Positions 58,014 through 64,000 of a stretch of DNA of 64,000 bases are shown piece by piece. Source of the DNA: CAWFLT01 sp963816795 (GTDB lineage Bacteria > Acidobacteriota > Vicinamibacteria > Vicinamibacterales > SCN-69-37); the NCBI GenBank assembly GCA_963816795.1, contig CAWFLT010000010.1:42561-106560 (forward strand), written 5' to 3'. Position 1 is the first letter of the stretch. The number at the start of each line of letters is the position of its first letter. Both the position numbers and the translations under genes were made by a program. The notes under the pieces were generated by a model. The model did not search any database and had not been told where the DNA came from. It was given only the letters and a program-made list of their open reading frames with translations.

Positions 58014-60694
58014 ATGACCAGAGCCGGCGCGATCGTCAGCGTCGTTGCGGTGTTGTTCGTGTGTGCGCCGGCCGTGGCGTCGGGCGGGCAGTCTTCGCTG
58101 GCCGCGGTTCGCGGCGTCGTGCGCGACAGCACGGACGCGGTGGTTCCCGACACCGAAGTCGTCCTCACCAGTCTCGAGACCGGACATGTCCGGCAGACAC
58201 GTTCGGGACCCGACGGCGGCTTTCAGTTGGTCGCGCTCGCGCCGGGCAAGTACCGGTTGCGGTGCGTTCGGCAGGGCTTCGCGCCCGCCGAACGCGATCT
58301 GGAGCTGACGCTCGATCTCGACTTGAGACTCACGATCCCGCTGGCGCTCGCGACGCATCAAACGGTTGAAGTCGCGGCCTCGGACAGGTCGCAGGTCGAG
58401 CCCTCGAAGACGTCGCTGGGCCGGACGATCACGACGCGCGAGATCGATGGCCTCCCGCTCCTGACCAACGGCGCCCGCGGCGTGATGGTGCTCGCGATTC
58501 TCACGCCTGGCATCGTCCCGGTGCCGAACTTCACCGTGTTCAACATCTCGAGTGCGGGACAGTCGGCCGGGAGCAACGCGGTGCTCGTCGACGGGATGAG
58601 CATGGACGGGCTCGGATTGTCCGTCGGCCCGCCGTTCGACGCGATCAAGGAAGTGCGGGCCGTTTCGAATCAGTTCAGCGCGGAGTTCGGTCAGGCGTCC
58701 GGCGCCGTGCTGAACACGGTGACGCGTTCCGGGACGAACCGCGCCCATGCCCGGTTGACGTACCTGGTGCAGAACGGCGCGTGGAACGCGACCTCGGCGA
58801 TCGCCCGCCGCGAGGAGGCCGAGGATCCCGGGTTGGACCAGAACACGATTGGCGGGTTCTGGTCAGGACCGCTCGCGCGGGATCGGGCGTTCCTCTTCGG
58901 CACGGCGGAGTACACCGCCTATGACACTGTTCACATCAACTCGTCGCCCGTGCTGGCGGAGTTCCGCCCGGAGGAATCCGCGTCGATTCCAGTCCGTGTG
59001 CGCATCCCGAAGTGGTTCGCGCGGTCGGACATGCACCTGGCATCCGGCAACGTCCTGACCCTGACGTTCAACAGTCAATTCATCGGGAACAACAACGCGG
59101 CGCGCGAAGACCTCAGCGCAAGCGAACGAGGGCAGCGCCTGAGCAACAAGTCGCACGATCTGACCGCGACCGACCGGCAGATCATCGGTTCGTCGGCGGT
59201 GCTCGAAGTTCGCGGAAAGTGGAGCCGGAATCGCTTCGAGCAGAACGTCGACGGACATTGCCCCGGCTGCGCCACCCTGAACTACACGAACGCGCTGCTG
59301 CTCGGCAAGCCGGCCGGGGCGCCAATCCTGACGGTCACGGACCGGGGCGTCCTCGGCGGCGTGATCACCTGGCTCGTTGGAGGCCGCACCGGATCGCACA
59401 CCGTGAAGTCCGGCGTCGAAGCCAACGTGGTCCGCGTCTTTCACGACCAGTCGATGAACTTCACCGGCACGTACGTGTTCCCCACGCCGATTCCGTTCGA
59501 TCCCGCCGTGACTGCGAGCTATCCTCAGAGGTTCACGCAGAATTCCGGGAACGCGCGCACGACGCTGACCGAGACGATTCTCTCGACATTCATCCAGGAC
59601 GATTGGCGCCCGCGCGACGGTCTCTTCCTGAACCTCGGCGTCCGTTGGGACGAGACCTTCTGGCCGGTCCCGTCGCGCCGGATGAGCGACGTCGCGCCGC
59701 GCCTGGGCGTCGCGTTCGATCCGTGGAAGCGCGGGACGACGGTGTTCCGGGCCGCGGCCGGCCGGTACTACGACGAGCTGGCCATGGCGGTGGCTCGCGA
59801 CGGCGCAACGCAGTTCGTGACCAGGACGATCACGAACCCGGGCTACCAGGACGATATGCGCGTATTCGATCCGGCGGGATTCAACCCGAGGGGCCCGGCG
59901 CGCGGCAGCACCAGCACGAGCGGTGCCTCGACGGTGAGCACGCCGTACACGGACCAGGCGAGCGCCGGTCTGCAGCAACAGATCGGATCCCATCTGGCAG
60001 TGACGGCCGATCTCGTCCGTGCGCTCGGCCATCGTCTTCCGGTCGGGCGCGACCAGAACTATCCCGATGCCGTCACTGGCCTGCGGCCGGACCCGTCGCT
60101 GTTTCAGAAGATCGCGACGGAGACCACGGCGCACTCGTGGTACACCGGCCTGCAGGTCGGCCTGCAGAAGCGCGCGGCCAATCATCACTCGTACTCGCTG
60201 GCTTACACGTGGTCGTCCGCCGAGAACGACACCGACGGCAACCGCATGTTCCCGATGGATCCACACAACATTCTGGCCGACCGTGGACCGGTGCCGACGA
60301 ACGCGCGCCATCGGGTCAACGCCGGGGCCATCGTCGACCTGCCGCGCGGGTTCCGGCTCGCCGGCGTCGTGACCGCCCGCAGCGGGCTGCCGTACAACGT
60401 GACCACGGGGACTGATGACAACGGCGACAATCTCTTGACCAACGATCGAGCTGCCGGCCACGCGCGCAACGACGCGCTGGGAGCGCCGTCCTTTCAGGCA
60501 GACGTGCGGCTGTCCAAGACCCTGACGTGGGCATCTCACCGGATCGAGCTGCTGGCCGAAGCCTTCAACGTGACGAACCACGCCAACTGGATCACCTATC
60601 GCGGCAACACGGCCCGGCCCGAGACGTTCGGGACGCCCGGCAATTCCGGGCCGCCACGGCAGTTCCAGCTTGGCGTCCGGATTGACTTCTCTCG

Positions 60695-60698
<4 letters not shown>
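58014..60698 (+). CDS. TonB-dependent outer-membrane receptor with carboxypeptidase-regulatory domain
   Basis: ATG 58014; signal peptide MTRAGAIVSVVAVLFVCAPA; 894 residues. CarboxypepD_reg domain (AVRGVVRDSTDAVVPDTEVV), plug (AGQSAGSNAVLVDGMSMDGL, IKEVRAVSNQFSAEFGQASG), and a barrel with LNLGVRWDETFW, HSYSLAYTWSSAENDTDGNR and a terminal RQFQLGVRIDFSR. This is the acidobacterial Cna-B-like receptor type. The stop overlaps the kinase start by 4 bp, an unusual coupling of a receptor to a cytoplasmic kinase. Ligand unknown. Confidence 0.9.
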
Positions 60699-63314
<2,616 letters not shown>

Positions 63315-63322
63315 AGTCTGGA

Positions 63323-63976
63323 TTACTCCGCGATCGTCTGTGTCGGCTCTCCGCCGCGCAGGATGCGCACGATCAACTGCACGGATCCCACCGTGAGCTC
63401 GTCCAGGTCCGCGAGCGCCGCTGGCGTCTTCACCGGTTTGTGTCGAAGAAAGCTGCCGTTCTTGCTGCCGAGGTCTTCGAAGGTCACTTCCTTCGTCGAG
63501 ACGACGATGCGCGCATGACGCCGGGAAATGCTGGGCGCGTCGATGCGGACCTGCGCCCCTTCGTCCCGGCCGATGATGTTCTCGCCGGCGTCGAGCGGGA
63601 TCTCCTGGCCGCGCCAGACGATCCAGCAGGAGTGGCTGCCGGCGGGGCGGGACTCGCCGTCGATCTGGCCGCAGAACGCATAGCCGAATCTGTGGACCGT
63701 CCTGATGAATCTGGGGGTCGCCGATGAGTCGTCGAGGGCGCGCCGCAGCTCGGCCACGAGTGAGGCCAGATTGTTGTCCGTCACGAACGTGCCCGGCCAC
63801 AGCCCAGCGTAGAGCTCGGCTCTGGACATCGCGTGCGTCCGGTTCTCGAGCAGCATGCGCAGCAGGTCGAAGGCCTTCGGCGAGACGTGGACGACGGCCT
63901 GACCGCGCAGAATCTGGCGGACGCCGACGTCGAGACGATAGCCGCCGAAGGTCCAGTGCTTTGGCGTGTCTGGCAT
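63323..63976 (-). CDS. Winged-helix/FHA-domain transcriptional regulator
   Basis: The protein is 217 residues. The N-terminal OmpR-type winged helix (WTFGGYRLDVGVRQILRGQ, SPKAFDLLRMLLENRTHAMS, VAELRRALDDSSATPRFIRT) is followed by an FHA phosphothreonine-binding domain with the full signature GRDEGAQVRIDAPSISRRHA and DLGSKNGSFL. Such proteins lack a receiver; their FHA domain reads phosphorylated kinases. Its 3' end faces the kinase gene's 3' end, 8 bp apart. Confidence 0.9.
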   Translation of the reverse strand: MPDTPKHWTFGGYRLDVGVRQILRGQAVVHVSPKAFDLLRMLLENRTHAMSRAELYAGLWPGTFVTDNNLASLVAELRRALDDSSATPRFIRTVHRFGYAFCGQIDGESRPAGSHSCWIVWRGQEIPLDAGENIIGRDEGAQVRIDAPSISRRHARIVVSTKEVTFEDLGSKNGSFLRHKPVKTPAALADLDELTVGSVQLIVRILRGGEPTQTIAE

Positions 63977-64000
63977 CAGTTTCGGCGGCGATCGGACACG

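Overview
The window is GC-rich, gene-dense DNA from a Gram-negative bacterium, most likely an Acidobacteriota member of the Vicinamibacteria type. The evidence is the gene content: a MacB/FtsX permease of the ADOP type, two TonB-dependent receptors with an N-terminal carboxypeptidase-regulatory domain, a Ser/Thr kinase fused to a TolB-like propeller, a winged-helix/FHA regulator, DUF3943, and many secreted c-type cytochromes and PQQ-like propellers. This placement is inferred from gene families; there is no rRNA marker. No tRNA, rRNA or CRISPR was seen.

Layout. 0-5.5 kb: a VapBC-type toxin-antitoxin pair, an ADOP permease, small secreted proteins and an HpaI-like aldolase. 5.5-14.5 kb: a frameshift-dense stretch holding a BamA/TamA-like barrel, DUF4390, an NtrY-like kinase, an NtrC-like regulator, a CPBP protease and an NfeD-stomatin pair. 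14.5-25 kb: an ECF sigma/anti-sigma unit, a Cys/Met PLP enzyme, VOC and metallo-beta-lactamase proteins, an M72-like peptidase, an esterase and threonine deaminase. 25-35 kb: a TonB receptor, a CarH/LitR-type B12 photoreceptor regulator with DUF2177 and SRPBCC partners, an amidase, a TonB-type protein, a cytochrome-barrel fusion and a DHOD-like enzyme.

The main system, 35.5-45 kb on the minus strand, is a complete qhp locus for quinohemoprotein amine dehydrogenase. In transcription order it holds qhpG (flavin monooxygenase), qhpA (diheme alpha subunit), qhpD (radical SAM crosslinking enzyme), qhpC (CTQ-bearing gamma subunit precursor), qhpB (beta-propeller), qhpF (ABC exporter), an intruding VapBC pair, and qhpE (subtilisin-like leader peptidase). 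QhpC keeps every crosslinking residue. Two PQQ-like propellers and a cytochrome-HhH protein follow at 45-49 kb.

49-64 kb: a zinc-finger/sigma pair, outer-membrane proteins, a DinB protein, a Tat-exported multicopper oxidase, a second TonB receptor overlapping a kinase-TolB gene, and a winged-helix/FHA regulator.

The spaces between genes carry several families of palindromic or dispersed repeats. These include a ~102-bp element present twice, CAATGGGG-type arrays flanking one gene, GGGGTCAGACCCC palindromes flanking another, and a nested palindrome of 150 bp. Many genes carry single-base frameshifts with intact coding on both sides, which points to uncorrected indels in the assembly more than to gene decay; they cluster at 5.5-14.1 kb.
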